NCBI GenBank assembly: GCA_026989275.1
Contig: JALSJQ010000034.1
Location: 62,001-126,000, forward strand
Reading direction: 5' to 3'
Length of the DNA: 64,000 nt
From: Albidovulum sp.
GTDB lineage: Bacteria; Pseudomonadota; Alphaproteobacteria; Rhodobacterales; Rhodobacteraceae
The notes beneath the pieces are model-generated. The model saw only the letters and a list, made by a program, of their open reading frames with translations, did not search any database and was not told the origin of the DNA. Below, piece by piece: positions 29,783 through 38,774 of this stretch (its first letter is position 1; the number at the start of each line of letters is the position of its first letter). The translations under genes and the position numbers were made by a program.

Positions 29783-31093
29783 ATGTCGATCAACATGAAG
29801 AACGTCGCCCTCTTCGCCGTCATCTTCGGCCTGATCGCCGCGGTCGGCATCTGGCAGAGCTGGTCGGTCGCCTTCGCCATTCTCAATCTGGGGCTGATCT
29901 CGGCGCTGATGAGCCTCGGGGTCAACATGCAGTGGGGCTATGCCGGACTGTTCAATGTCGGCACCATGGGGTTCGTCGCCCTCGGCGGGCTGGCGACCGT
30001 GCTCGTGGCCATGCCGCCGGTGAAGGAGGCCTGGGCCGCCGGCGGAGGCCGGATGATGGGCGCGCTCGCGGTCGGCGCGCTGACAATCCTGGCCGCGCGG
30101 CTCGTCTGGCAGCGCATGGCCCCCGGGCGCAGGCGCGGCCTGGCGCTCGCCGCCGTGCTGATCCTGGGGTTCATCGCCTATCGCTGGCTCTACGTGCCGG
30201 CGGCCAATGCCATCGAGAGCATCGACCCGGCATCGACCGGCTATCTCGGCGGGCTCGATCTCGAGGTGCTGATCGCCTGGCCGGTAGGCGGACTCCTCGC
30301 CGCCGGCGCCGCCTGGATCGTCGCCAAGACCGCGCTGGGGCTGCGCTCCGACTACCTCGCCATCGCCACGCTCGGGATCGCCGAGATCATCGTCGCCGTG
30401 ATGAAGAACGAGGAATGGCTCGACCGCGGCGTGAAGAACGTCATCGGCATTCCCCGCCCCTTCATGGTGCCCTACGAGGTCGAGATCCAGCAACAGCCCT
30501 GGTTCCTGGACATGGCGTCCGGCCTCGGCACCGACCCGGTGTCGCTCTCCTCGATCTGGGTCAAGCTGCTCTACGCCGCCCTTTTCACCGTCGTGCTGCT
30601 CGTGATCCTCTGGATGGCGGAAATGGCCCTGAAATCGCCCTGGGGGCGGATGATGCGGGCGATCCGCGACAACGAGGTCGCCGCCGAGGCCATGGGCAAG
30701 GATGTCACCGCCCGCCATCTGCAGATCTTCGTGCTCGGTTCGGCGGTGATCGGCATTGCCGGCGCCATGCTGACCACGCTCGACGGCCAGCTCACCCCCG
30801 GCACCTACAACCCGCTGCGCTTCACCTTCCTGATCTGGGTGATGGTGATCGTCGGCGGCTCCGGCAACAACTGGGGCGCGATCCTCGGCGGTTTCCTGAT
30901 CTGGTTCCTCTGGGTGGAGGTCGAGGCGCTCGGGCCGATGCTGATGGAGTTCTTCACCTTCTGGCTGCCCGACGGCAACCCGGTCAGGGAACACCTGATG
31001 AAGAGCGCGGCCCACATGCGGCTGCTGACGATGGGGGTGATCCTCCTTCTGGTGCTGCGCTTCAGTCCGAGAGGGCTCATCCCGGAGAAATAG
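29783..31093 (+). CDS. Branched-chain amino acid/amide ABC transporter permease (LivM-like)
   Basis: A 436-residue inner-membrane permease. It shows LMSLGVNMQWGYAGLFNVGTMGF near residue 45, the family's typical ATLGIAEIIVAVMKNEEWL region near residue 195 and the coupling loop GRMMRAIRDNEVAAEAMGKD near residue 290. The region of about residues 80-150 between the first helices contains an extra hydrophobic pair and a basic loop (RMAPGRRRG). It has a good ribosome binding site (gaggaaacc) 12 bases after livH. It is the last gene of the operon. Confidence 0.92.
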   Translation: MSINMKNVALFAVIFGLIAAVGIWQSWSVAFAILNLGLISALMSLGVNMQWGYAGLFNVGTMGFVALGGLATVLVAMPPVKEAWAAGGGRMMGALAVGALTILAARLVWQRMAPGRRRGLALAAVLILGFIAYRWLYVPAANAIESIDPASTGYLGGLDLEVLIAWPVGGLLAAGAAWIVAKTALGLRSDYLAIATLGIAEIIVAVMKNEEWLDRGVKNVIGIPRPFMVPYEVEIQQQPWFLDMASGLGTDPVSLSSIWVKLLYAALFTVVLLVILWMAEMALKSPWGRMMRAIRDNEVAAEAMGKDVTARHLQIFVLGSAVIGIAGAMLTTLDGQLTPGTYNPLRFTFLIWVMVIVGGSGNNWGAILGGFLIWFLWVEVEALGPMLMEFFTFWLPDGNPVREHLMKSAAHMRLLTMGVILLLVLRFSPRGLIPEK

Positions 31094-31418
31094 CGGAAAA
31101 CCGGCCGGCTGCGGCGTCGTCCTCCCCTTTCCCGGCCATTCCCTTCCGTGCCCGAGCCGCGAATTCTTCGCGCAGCCCGCCGGTGCCGGCGGCATCGTCT
31201 CCCTCCCGCACCGCCGCATTCCGCTGCCGGAAGATGCATCCTTCAGGAGCTCGCGGGGACTTCTCCCGACCGGAGACCGAAGGTCGGGTTCTCGCTCCTT
31301 GATGCAACACGGGCTTTCCCCTAAACGGGTGGGAACCGGGCCGGGATGCAGCCTCGCGTCCGGAGGAAACGGCCTGGACCGCAAGGGGGCCGGACGGGGA
31401 ACGGGACAGGAAAGAGCC
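31094..31418. other. Gene-free stretch between the ABC operon and fabI
   Basis: About 325 bases. It contains a terminator-like hairpin (31265-31288) nested in a longer imperfect stem formed by GCATC near 31239 and GATGC near 31310. The fabI promoter should be in the last 100 bases, but I cannot place its -10/-35 elements. Confidence 0.45.
31265..31288 (+). terminator. Hairpin downstream of the ABC importer operon
   Basis: CCCGACC (31265-31271) pairs with GGTCGGG (31282-31288); a pyrimidine-rich ttctcgctcctt follows. It lies about 170 bases after the livM-like stop. Confidence 0.45.
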
Positions 31419-32243
31419 ATGACTCAGGGACTTATGGAAGGAAAGCGCGGCCTCATCATGGGGGTCGCCAACGACCGCTCGATCGCATGGGGCATCGCGC
31501 GCCACTGCCACGCCCACGGCGCGGCGCTCGCCTTCTCCTATCAGGGAGAGGCGCTTGCCAAACGTGTGCGGCCGCTGGCGGCGCAGGTCGGTTCCGATCT
31601 CGTCCTGCCCTGCGACGTCTCGAACGAAGAGTCGATCGACGCGCTCTTCGCCGTCCTCGAGAAGGAATGGGGCCGGCTCGACTTCCTCGTCCATGCCATC
31701 GGCTTTTCCGACAAGAACGAGCTGCGCGGCCGCTATGTCGATACCTCGGCCGAGAACTTCACCACCACCATGCTGATCTCGGTCTATTCCTTCACCGCCG
31801 TGGCGCGGCGGGCCGAGAAGCTCATGCCCGAGGGCGGTTCCCTCCTCACCCTGACCTATTACGGCGCCGAGAAGGTCATGCCCCATTACAACGTCATGGG
31901 GGTGGCCAAGGCCGGGCTCGAAGCCTCGGTGCGCTATCTGGCGATGGATCTCGGGCCGAAGAACATCCGCGTGAACGCGCTCTCGGCCGGGCCGATCAAG
32001 ACGCTGGCCGCGTCGGGCATCGGCGATTTCCGCTACATCATGAAGTGGAACCAGCTCAACGCGCCGCTGCGGCGCAACGTCACCCAGGACGATGTCGGCA
32101 AGTCGGCGCTCTATCTGCTGTCCGATCTCGCTTCGGGAGTGACCGGCGAGGTGCATCATGTCGATGCCGGCTATCACGTCGTCGGCATGAAGGCGGAAGA
32201 CGCCCCCGACATCGACGTGGTGACGGGGCGCAAGAGCGGGTGA
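31419..32243 (+). CDS. fabI: Enoyl-[acyl-carrier-protein] reductase
   Basis: A NADH-dependent reductase for the last step of each fatty acid elongation cycle; the target of triclosan in other bacteria. This SDR-fold protein of 274 residues has the FabI N-terminal [19 protein letters not shown] and the active-site YNVMGVAK (Tyr-x6-Lys). [15 protein letters not shown] matches the substrate-binding loop. The ATG at 31419 is chosen over an upstream ATG at 31299, whose extension is not conserved. gpt follows 52 bases later on the same strand. Confidence 0.95.
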   Translation: MTQGLMEGKRGLIMGVANDRSIAWGIARHCHAHGAALAFSYQGEALAKRVRPLAAQVGSDLVLPCDVSNEESIDALFAVLEKEWGRLDFLVHAIGFSDKNELRGRYVDTSAENFTTTMLISVYSFTAVARRAEKLMPEGGSLLTLTYYGAEKVMPHYNVMGVAKAGLEASVRYLAMDLGPKNIRVNALSAGPIKTLAASGIGDFRYIMKWNQLNAPLRRNVTQDDVGKSALYLLSDLASGVTGEVHHVDAGYHVVGMKAEDAPDIDVVTGRKSG

Positions 32244-32295
32244 CACCGCCGGCAGGGCCGCAACATCGGAGGACGCCAGAAGAAGGAGCCCGAAC

Positions 32296-32808
32296 ATGGC
32301 CGATCGTCTGCCCCATGAAAAGGGATTTCACGTCAGCTGGGACCAGCTCCATCGTGACGCCCGGGCACTCGCATGGCGGCTCGACAAGCAGGGCCCCGGC
32401 GAAGGCGGGGACTGGCAGGCCGTTGTCGCCATCACCCGCGGCGGCATGGCGCCGGCGATGATCGTCGCCCGCGAGCTCGGGATTCGCGTGGTCGATACGG
32501 TATCGGTCAAGTCCTACGACCACCAGACCCAGAGCGAACCCGTCATCATCAAGCCGCCGGCCGCAGAGATCATGGGAAAGTCGGGCGAAGGGGTGCTGGT
32601 GATCGACGATCTGGTCGATACCGGCCGCACCCTCGAGGTGGTCCGCAAGCTCTGGCCGAAGGCCCATTACGCCACCGTCTATGCCAAGCCCCAGGGGCGG
32701 CCTCAGGTCGATACCTTCATCACCGAGGTCAGCCAGGACACATGGATCTTCTTCCCCTGGGACATGGCGCTGCAATATGTCGAACCCTTCCGCGGCGGGC
32801 CGGACTGA
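32296..32808 (+). CDS. gpt: Xanthine(-guanine) phosphoribosyltransferase
   Basis: A 170-residue purine-salvage enzyme converting guanine and xanthine to GMP and XMP with PRPP. The PRPP loop [17 protein letters not shown] is near residue 98. [21 protein letters not shown] near residue 38 and the late WIFFPWDMA match the Gpt type rather than Hpt. The ribosome binding site aaggag is well placed. It is in line with fabI and upstream of purF, a purine-synthesis neighbourhood. Confidence 0.94.
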   Translation: MADRLPHEKGFHVSWDQLHRDARALAWRLDKQGPGEGGDWQAVVAITRGGMAPAMIVARELGIRVVDTVSVKSYDHQTQSEPVIIKPPAAEIMGKSGEGVLVIDDLVDTGRTLEVVRKLWPKAHYATVYAKPQGRPQVDTFITEVSQDTWIFFPWDMALQYVEPFRGGPD

Positions 32809-33150
32809 GAAGCGCCACCGCCGAAAGGTCCGCCATTCGCCACCCCTGCGCGTCCGGAGGCGTTTCCTTTTTTCGGAAAAGCGACCGCCGCCCCGCGACA
32901 TTTCCGCTCGGAAGCGACTTTCGCAGATCGCCCCCTGCAGGGCCGAATGCCGCCCAGGACATGCGGCCGGCCCTGCACGCTCGGGCTCTGCGCGGAGCCG
33001 GGGCGGCTTTCCGCACCCCTCTTCGGAAAAGGAAGAGGCGGCTGCGACACCACGACCGGCACCGCCCCCTCCCCCTTGCGCGGGCGGGCCGTGACACGCC
33101 GTCTCTTTCGGCCTATATCGCCGGCAGGAGAACCCAACAGCGAGCCGCCC
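32809..33150. other. Gene-free stretch between gpt and purF
   Basis: About 342 bases. Only a weak 5-bp hairpin tttcc/ggaaa around a T run is visible near 32863-32880, possibly ending gpt transcription. The purF leader also lies here: its nearest good Shine-Dalgarno (aggag, 33126-33130) is 20 bases before the ATG, further than usual. No gene found. Confidence 0.45.
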
Positions 33151-34680
33151 ATGTCCGCCGTTCTCGACGCCCGTCGCCCCGCCGCCCCTTCCGCCCCCGA
33201 CGGCGATCCCTTGCCGCCCCATCCCTTTGCCCGCCATCCGGACGATCCGGACGCGCTGCACGAGGAGTGCGGCGTCTTCGGCGTCATCGGCCTCGCCGAT
33301 GCGGCCTCCTTCATCGCTCTGGGGCTGCATGCGCTCCAGCATCGGGGGCAGGAAGCCGCCGGCATCGTCACCTGGCATCCCGAGAGCGGGTTCAACTGGG
33401 AGCGGCGTTTCGGGCTCGTGCGCGACAACTTCACCAGGAAGTCGCTCCTCGACCTTCTGCCCGGCACCATCGGCATCGGCCATGTGCGCTACTCGACCTC
33501 GGGGCGCAAGGAACACACCGACCTGCGCGACGTGCAGCCCTTCTTCGCCGAATTCTCGATGGGCGGCTGCGCCATCGCCCACAACGGCAACCTGACCAAT
33601 GCCCGTGCCATCCGCCGCGAGCTGATCGCCCAGGGCTCGATCTTCCATTCGGGTTCCGACACCGAGGTCATCATGCACCTGATGGCCCGGTCGATCCAGC
33701 GTTCGATCCCGGAACGGATGAAGGATGCGCTGCGCCGGGTCGAGGGCGCCTTCTCGATCGTAGCCATGACGCGCACCAAGCTCATCGGCGTGCGCGACCG
33801 GCACGGGGTGCGCCCGCTGGTGCTCGGGCGGCTCGGCGAAGGGCATGTGCTCGCCTCCGAGACCTGCGCGCTCGACATCATCGGCGCCGAATTCGTCCGC
33901 GAGATCGAACCGGGCGAGATGGTGGTGATCCGGGACGGCCAGATCGAGAGCCACCGCCCCTTCGAGAAGATCACCCCCCGGCCCTGCATCTTCGAACATG
34001 TCTATTTCTCGCGGCCCGATTCGATCCTCGGCGGCCGCTCGGTCTATGAAACCCGCACCCGCATCGGGATGGAGCTTGCCCGCGAAGCGCCGGTCGAGGC
34101 CGATCTCGTCTGCCCCGTGCCCGACAGCGGCACGCCGGCCGCGATCGGCTATGCCCAGGAGAGCGGCATTCCCTTCGCTCTCGGCATCATCCGCAACCAG
34201 TATGTCGGCCGCACCTTCATCGAACCTACCACCGAGATCCGCAACATGGGGGTGCGGCTGAAGCTCAACGTCAATCGCGACCTCATCCGCGGCAAGCGGG
34301 TGATCCTCGTCGATGACAGCGTGGTGCGCGGCACCACATCGCGCAAGATCAAGGACATGATCCGCGATGCCGGCGCCGCCGAGGTCCATTTCCGCATCGC
34401 CTCGCCCCCCACCGCCTGGCCCTGCTTCTACGGGGTGGACACGCCCGAGCGCGACAAGCTCCTTGCCGCGCGCATGGACGTGGCGGCGATGGAACGGCAT
34501 CTCGGGGTGGACAGCCTGCGCTTCATCTCGCTCGACGGGCTCTATCGCGCCATGGGGCTGCCCCGTCGCGACCCGGCCTGCCCTGCCTGGTGCGACGCCT
34601 GCTTCTCGGGCGACTACCCGATCCCGCCGCTCGATGCCGAGGAGGAAGGCTTCGAACGGGCCACGGAACCGGCGGAATGA
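33151..34680 (+). CDS. purF: Amidophosphoribosyltransferase
   Basis: The first committed enzyme of purine synthesis, transferring glutamine amide nitrogen to PRPP. The N-terminal nucleophile class II glutaminase begins at Cys40 (HEECGVFGVIG) after a propeptide of 39 residues that must be removed. The PRPP motif VILVDDSVVRGTTS is near residue 385. Cysteines at PRPCIFEHVYF, TAWPCFYGVD and CPAWCDAC match the 4Fe-4S ligands of the Bacillus-type enzyme. It has 509 residues. The ATG at 33151 lacks a close ribosome binding site, so the start is the least certain point. Confidence 0.96.
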   Translation: MSAVLDARRPAAPSAPDGDPLPPHPFARHPDDPDALHEECGVFGVIGLADAASFIALGLHALQHRGQEAAGIVTWHPESGFNWERRFGLVRDNFTRKSLLDLLPGTIGIGHVRYSTSGRKEHTDLRDVQPFFAEFSMGGCAIAHNGNLTNARAIRRELIAQGSIFHSGSDTEVIMHLMARSIQRSIPERMKDALRRVEGAFSIVAMTRTKLIGVRDRHGVRPLVLGRLGEGHVLASETCALDIIGAEFVREIEPGEMVVIRDGQIESHRPFEKITPRPCIFEHVYFSRPDSILGGRSVYETRTRIGMELAREAPVEADLVCPVPDSGTPAAIGYAQESGIPFALGIIRNQYVGRTFIEPTTEIRNMGVRLKLNVNRDLIRGKRVILVDDSVVRGTTSRKIKDMIRDAGAAEVHFRIASPPTAWPCFYGVDTPERDKLLAARMDVAAMERHLGVDSLRFISLDGLYRAMGLPRRDPACPAWCDACFSGDYPIPPLDAEEEGFERATEPAE

Positions 34681-34889
34681 GGGGAGAACGCCGCATCCGG
34701 AGCGGCCGAAGGTGCCCGGCAGCAACATGCGGCGAAGGATGAAGGCGGCTGGCGCCTCCGGAGCACCCTCCTGCGCTTCTTCTTCCGCCACTTCCTCGCA
34801 GCGGGACGACGGAAAGGGAAACGGCGGAGGACAGACGATGCCGGGAAACGCATTCGCCCCCGTCAGCCGCGAGAAGAGACCGACCCGGA

Positions 34890-35468
34890 ATGCCGCTGCG
34901 ACAAGCACGCCCCCCGACGACCGCGGGTTCGGACGATCCTGCCGCGGCGCCGATCCCTCTCCGCCCCCATCATCTTGTCTGCCTCGTCGGGTTTCGCGGT
35001 CATGGCTATTCCGATTCCTTCACCGCCAACATGGCGGCCCTCGCGGCCCGGCTGCGCGGCCCGGGCGGGGAGACGACGCCGCTCGTCATTCGCCCTATGG
35101 CCGACGCGATCTGCCTGCCGTGTCCGCGGCGTCGCGGTTCGGGCTGCCGCGATGCCGGCAGGATCGCCGCGCTCGACCGGCGGCATGGCGAAAGGCTCGG
35201 TCTCGAAACCGGGGCGCGGCTGAGCTGGGGCGCGGCGCTTGCCCGCATCCGCCGCAAGGTCCACCCCGACGATCTCGCCACCCTCTGCGCCGGTTGCCGC
35301 TGGCTGCCCCTCGGCTTCTGCAGCGACGCGCTAGAGACGCTTCGGAAAACCGGCGCCGCGCCGCCTTTTCCCGAAGGGAAGGCGAGCAAGGGCGAAGCAC
35401 CGAGCGGCCGCGATACCACGTCCGGCTCCGCTCCCCTCCCTTCCCGCATGGGGGATGCCGCCACATGA
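34890..35468 (+). CDS. DUF1284 domain protein
   Basis: A 192-residue cytosolic protein. The family motif IPLRPHHLVCLVGFRGHGYS begins near residue 22. Six further cysteines cluster as ICLPCPRRRGSGC (about 75-87) and LCAGCRWLPLGFC (about 131-143), consistent with metal or Fe-S binding, though the function of DUF1284 is not known. The low-complexity C-terminal 45 residues are not part of the family. It follows purF after 209 bases and is convergent with bioY. Confidence 0.8.
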   Translation: MPLRQARPPTTAGSDDPAAAPIPLRPHHLVCLVGFRGHGYSDSFTANMAALAARLRGPGGETTPLVIRPMADAICLPCPRRRGSGCRDAGRIAALDRRHGERLGLETGARLSWGAALARIRRKVHPDDLATLCAGCRWLPLGFCSDALETLRKTGAAPPFPEGKASKGEAPSGRDTTSGSAPLPSRMGDAAT

Positions 35469-35493
35469 AAAGGGGAGCGCCGAAGCGCTCCCC
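35468..35493 (-). terminator. Rho-independent terminator of bioY
   Basis: On the minus strand a 9-bp perfect stem (GGGGAGCGC with its complement, 35493-35485 and 35480-35472) closed by a TTCG tetraloop is followed by TTTT. It also lies right after the DUF1284 stop on the other strand and may act both ways. Confidence 0.9.
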
Positions 35494-35517
35494 GATCCTC
35501 CCGCGCTCCGGCCGTTC

Positions 35518-36093
35518 TCAGGCCTTCGCGCCCGGCCCTTTCGCGGCGAGTTTCTTCCACGCGCCAGCAACGATCAGCGCGGCGATGGCGCATTTCACCA
35601 TGTCGCCGAGCACGAAGGGCAGCATGCCCTTCTCGAGCGCCCAGCCGAGCGGCTTGCCGACGATCTGCGAAAGCCACCACACGCCGGGAACGTAAAGCAT
35701 CAGGTTGGGAATGGCTGCGGCGAGAAAGAGGCGGAACACGCCCCGATCGAGCCCCTTCTCGACCAGAAGCCCCGTCAGCCAGGCCATCGGCACGAAGCCC
35801 CAGAGGAAACCCGCCGTCGGCCCCACGAGATGTGCCGCGCCACCGGCACCACCGGCGAACACCGGAAGCCCCGCAGCCCCCTCGGCCAGATAGGCGAGCA
35901 CGGTCAGTGCGGCGAGACGGCCGCCATAGGTCAGCCCGACGAGGGCGATCGCCAGGGTCTGCAGCGTCATCGGCACCGGCCACATCGGCACGGTAATCTG
36001 CGCGCCCAGAGATATCAGCGCCGAACCAGCGAGCACGAGAAGCGCCTTGCGCCCGAGCGTCGCGGTCGGCAGGAGTGCCTGGGTGAGGGTCAT
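35518..36093 (-). CDS. bioY: Biotin transporter BioY
   Basis: A 191-residue S-component of an ECF-type biotin importer with about six membrane helices. Family motifs are present: QITVPMWPVPMTLQTLAIALVG near residue 34, YLAEGAAGLPVFAGG and PTAGFLWGF. The start is the ATG at 36093 with aggagaga as ribosome binding site. No bioM/bioN genes are adjacent, so it would act alone or with a shared energising module elsewhere. A TTCG-loop terminator follows. No BioR-type TTATmkATAA operator was found upstream. Confidence 0.93.
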   Translation of the reverse strand: MTLTQALLPTATLGRKALLVLAGSALISLGAQITVPMWPVPMTLQTLAIALVGLTYGGRLAALTVLAYLAEGAAGLPVFAGGAGGAAHLVGPTAGFLWGFVPMAWLTGLLVEKGLDRGVFRLFLAAAIPNLMLYVPGVWWLSQIVGKPLGWALEKGMLPFVLGDMVKCAIAALIVAGAWKKLAAKGPGAKA

Positions 36094-36272
36094 GTCGTCT
36101 CTCCTGTTCCTGTCCCGTCTTCGATCCTGACCTGGCCCCGTCGGGGCGATGCTGCCTTGCAGCGCAACTGACCGGGTTATGAAAGCTCGCACCCGGCCTG
36201 TCAATCGGCCCGGCTTGCACGGCGGTCGGCTCCGTGTCATTGAGCCGCGAAAGATCGGCACGGGAGGAAAGG

Positions 36273-36968
36273 ATGGCAGCAAGGGGCACGGAACGGAGCG
36301 CAGCAGAAGAGGCGAACCGGGCACGGCCGCTCGCGCTCGTCACCGGCGCCTCCCGCGGGCTCGGCCACGGCATGGCTGTTGCGCTCGGACGACGGGGCTG
36401 GCATGTGCTGCTCGCGGCCCGCACGCTGGGCGGGCTCGAAGGAGCGGACGACCGGATCCGCGCCGAAGGCGGCAGCGCCACCATCGTTCCCATCGACATC
36501 ACCGAAGAAGACAGGCTGCGCCAGATGTGCCGCGCCATCTTCGACCGCTGGGGCCGGCTTGATCTGTGGGTGCATGCCGCCATCCACCCGCCGCTGCTCT
36601 CTCCCGCGCCCCATGTCAATCTCGATGCCTTCGACCGGGCCTGGGCCGTCAATGCCCAGGCGACCCAGCGGCTGATCTCCTTCCTCGACCCGCTTCTGAG
36701 GGCCTCCGACCGGGGACGTGCGCTCTTCTTCGACGATCCGATGGCCGGCCGCCGCTTCGCCGGAGGCTATGGCGCGACCAAGGCGGCGCAGATCGCCCTT
36801 GCCCGCTCCTGGGCCGAGGAAAACCGGCGGATCGGCCCGAGGATCCTGATCGAGACGCCACCGCCCATGCGCACCGCCCTGCGCGCCCGTTTCTTCCCCG
36901 GCGAAGACCGGTCCGCCCTGGCGGACCCGCTGGCCGTAGCGGAGGACATCACCGGGAAAATCCTGTAA
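36273..36968 (+). CDS. Short-chain dehydrogenase/reductase family protein, active site altered
   Basis: A 231-residue Rossmann-fold protein. The cofactor motif TGASRGLGHGM is near residue 26 and the YGATK of the catalytic Tyr-x3-Lys near residue 163. The strand that normally carries the catalytic serine reads LFFDDPMAGRRF, with aspartate in its place, and the NNAG motif is replaced by VHAAI. This suggests a changed or lost activity. It resembles YciK-like SDRs overall. The ATG at 36273 has gggaggaaagg upstream. It is divergent from bioY. Confidence 0.8.
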   Translation: MAARGTERSAAEEANRARPLALVTGASRGLGHGMAVALGRRGWHVLLAARTLGGLEGADDRIRAEGGSATIVPIDITEEDRLRQMCRAIFDRWGRLDLWVHAAIHPPLLSPAPHVNLDAFDRAWAVNAQATQRLISFLDPLLRASDRGRALFFDDPMAGRRFAGGYGATKAAQIALARSWAEENRRIGPRILIETPPPMRTALRARFFPGEDRSALADPLAVAEDITGKIL

Positions 36969-37121
36969 GATCAGATATTATCGGGGATTAGACCGCAAAC
37001 ATCATTCATTCTCGAAGGTTTGCATGGCATCCCATTGATCTTGCGCGATCCTTGTCCGTCGTGAAGACGATTCCCGAAGCCGGCGCGCTTCCCCCAGGAG
37101 CTCTTCCATGCGGATCGGGCT

Positions 37122-38657
37122 TCACCTGCCCTTCTTCGCACTGCCCTTCCTGCGCGCCCGGCCGGCATAGGGGTTCTCCGTCGCCCGCAGGTTCAAGCGG
37201 ATCGGCGTGCCGGGCAGATCGAACACCTCGCGCAGGCTCTGGACGAGATAGCGGCGGTAATCCTGCGGGACCTCGGCCGCGCGCGGCGAGAAGACGACGA
37301 AGGTCGGGGGACGGGTCTTCGCCTGGGTGACATAGCGCAGCCTGATCCGCCGCCCGCCAGGTGCGGGTGGCGGGTGCATCGCCACCGCCTCGGCCAGCCA
37401 GCGATTGAGTTTCGAGGTCGGGATGCGCCGGTTCCACACCTCCCAGGCATCGAGGATCGCGCGGCGCAGCCGCTCGAGCCCCCTGCCGGTCTTCGCCGAG
37501 AGCGTCACCAGCGGCGCCCCGCGCAGTTGCGGCAGGAGCCGCTCGAACATCTCGCGCAGCTCCCGGAGCCGCTCCTGCCTGTTCGCGACCTTGTCCCACT
37601 TGTTGACGGCGACCACCACCGCCCGCCCTTCGCGGGCCGCGAGATCGGCGATCCTGAGATCCTGGGACTCGAAAGGGTGTTCGGCATCGAGCAGCACCAC
37701 CACGACCTCGGCGAAACGGGCCGCGCGCAGCGCATCGGCCACCGACAGTTTCTCGAGCCTGTCCTGAACCCGAGCCTTCTTCCGCATGCCGGCCGTGTCG
37801 AAGATGCGCATCGGCACCCCGCCCCAGTCGGTCCGCACCGAAATCGCGTCGCGGGTGATGCCGGCCTCCGGTCCGGTGAGAAGCCGTTCCTCGCCGAGGA
37901 TGGCGTTGACGAGGGTGGACTTGCCGGCATTGGGCCGCCCGATGATCGCCACCTGGAGCGGCCTTTCCCGATCGAGCACCCGGCGCGTGTCGCCTCCCTC
38001 CTCGCTGCCCTCCTCGATGGCAAGTTCGATTTCGGGCAGATCCTCGGCCCGAAGAGCGGCGGGGCGGTCGTCGGGCCTCGCCGGGCCGCCCGCGATGTCC
38101 GGCGCCGCATCCCCATCCGTGCTCGCGGCACCGCCAGCCCCGTTACCTTCCTTCCGGTTCCGGGCGATCAGATCCTCGATGCGGACGGCAAGTTCGCCCA
38201 TGCCCTCGCCATGTTCGGCCGAAAGCGCGAGCGGCTCGCCGAGGCCGAGTTCCCAGGCCTCGATCAACCCCGCCTCGCCGGCCCGCCCCTCGGCCTTGTT
38301 GGCCGCGAGGATCACCGGCCTGCCGGCGCGGCGCAGCATGTCCGCAAGCTCGAAATCGACCGGGGTGAGCCCGGCACGCGCATCGACGAGAAAGAGCACC
38401 GCATCGGCCTCGCCGATGGCCCGTTCGGTCAGCCGTCGCATCCGCCCGGGCAGGCTGTCGTCGCGGGCGGCCTCGAGCCCGGCGGTGTCGATCACGGTGA
38501 AGCGCAGATCGCCGAGTCGCGCCTCCCCCTCGCGCAGATCGCGGGTGACGCCGGGCCGGTCGTCGACGATGGCCAGCCGCTTGCCTACCAGCCGGTTGAA
38601 CAGGGTGGACTTGCCCACATTGGGCCGGCCGATGACGGCGAGACGAAAATCCGCCAT
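37122..38657 (-). CDS. der: Ribosome biogenesis GTPase Der (EngA)
   Basis: A GTPase with two G domains that assists late 50S assembly. Domain 1 has GRPNVGKS at residues 8-15 and DTAG; its NKxD motif reads NKAE. Domain 2 (from about 235) has [12 protein letters not shown] and NKWD, followed by the KH-like C-terminal domain. A linker of about 70 residues (about 165-235) rich in acidic residues and glycine separates the G domains. It has 511 residues. It is last in the yfgM-bamB-der cluster; bamB ends 118 bases upstream. Confidence 0.95.
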   Translation of the reverse strand: MADFRLAVIGRPNVGKSTLFNRLVGKRLAIVDDRPGVTRDLREGEARLGDLRFTVIDTAGLEAARDDSLPGRMRRLTERAIGEADAVLFLVDARAGLTPVDFELADMLRRAGRPVILAANKAEGRAGEAGLIEAWELGLGEPLALSAEHGEGMGELAVRIEDLIARNRKEGNGAGGAASTDGDAAPDIAGGPARPDDRPAALRAEDLPEIELAIEEGSEEGGDTRRVLDRERPLQVAIIGRPNAGKSTLVNAILGEERLLTGPEAGITRDAISVRTDWGGVPMRIFDTAGMRKKARVQDRLEKLSVADALRAARFAEVVVVLLDAEHPFESQDLRIADLAAREGRAVVVAVNKWDKVANRQERLRELREMFERLLPQLRGAPLVTLSAKTGRGLERLRRAILDAWEVWNRRIPTSKLNRWLAEAVAMHPPPAPGGRRIRLRYVTQAKTRPPTFVVFSPRAAEVPQDYRRYLVQSLREVFDLPGTPIRLNLRATENPYAGRARRKGSAKKGR

Positions 38658-38738
38658 CGTCCCAAGTCTCGTTCTGCGCCTCTCCCTGGCCATGCCTTCG
38701 CTCCGCTTGCGTGATGTGCCCCGCTGCCGGGGACCGGA

Positions 38739-38757
38739 CCGAAGCCTTGCGCTTCGG
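38739..38757 (-). other. Hairpin in the bamB-der gap
   Basis: CCGAAGC (38739-38745) pairs with GCTTCGG (38751-38757) around a 5-base loop. It may tune expression between bamB and der; no T tract is present. Confidence 0.3.
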
Positions 38758-38774
38758 CCCCTTCAGCTAGGAGG

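Noticed and set aside
27791..31420. A 1209-codon open frame on the minus strand across the ABC importer genes
   Set aside because: It is antisense to five clear genes. Its composition (His, Asp, Gln, Arg rich, no domains) is what GC-rich codon bias gives on the opposite strand.
36094..36272. A BioR operator before bioY
   Set aside because: No TTATmkATAA palindrome occurs here; only an isolated TTAT was seen.
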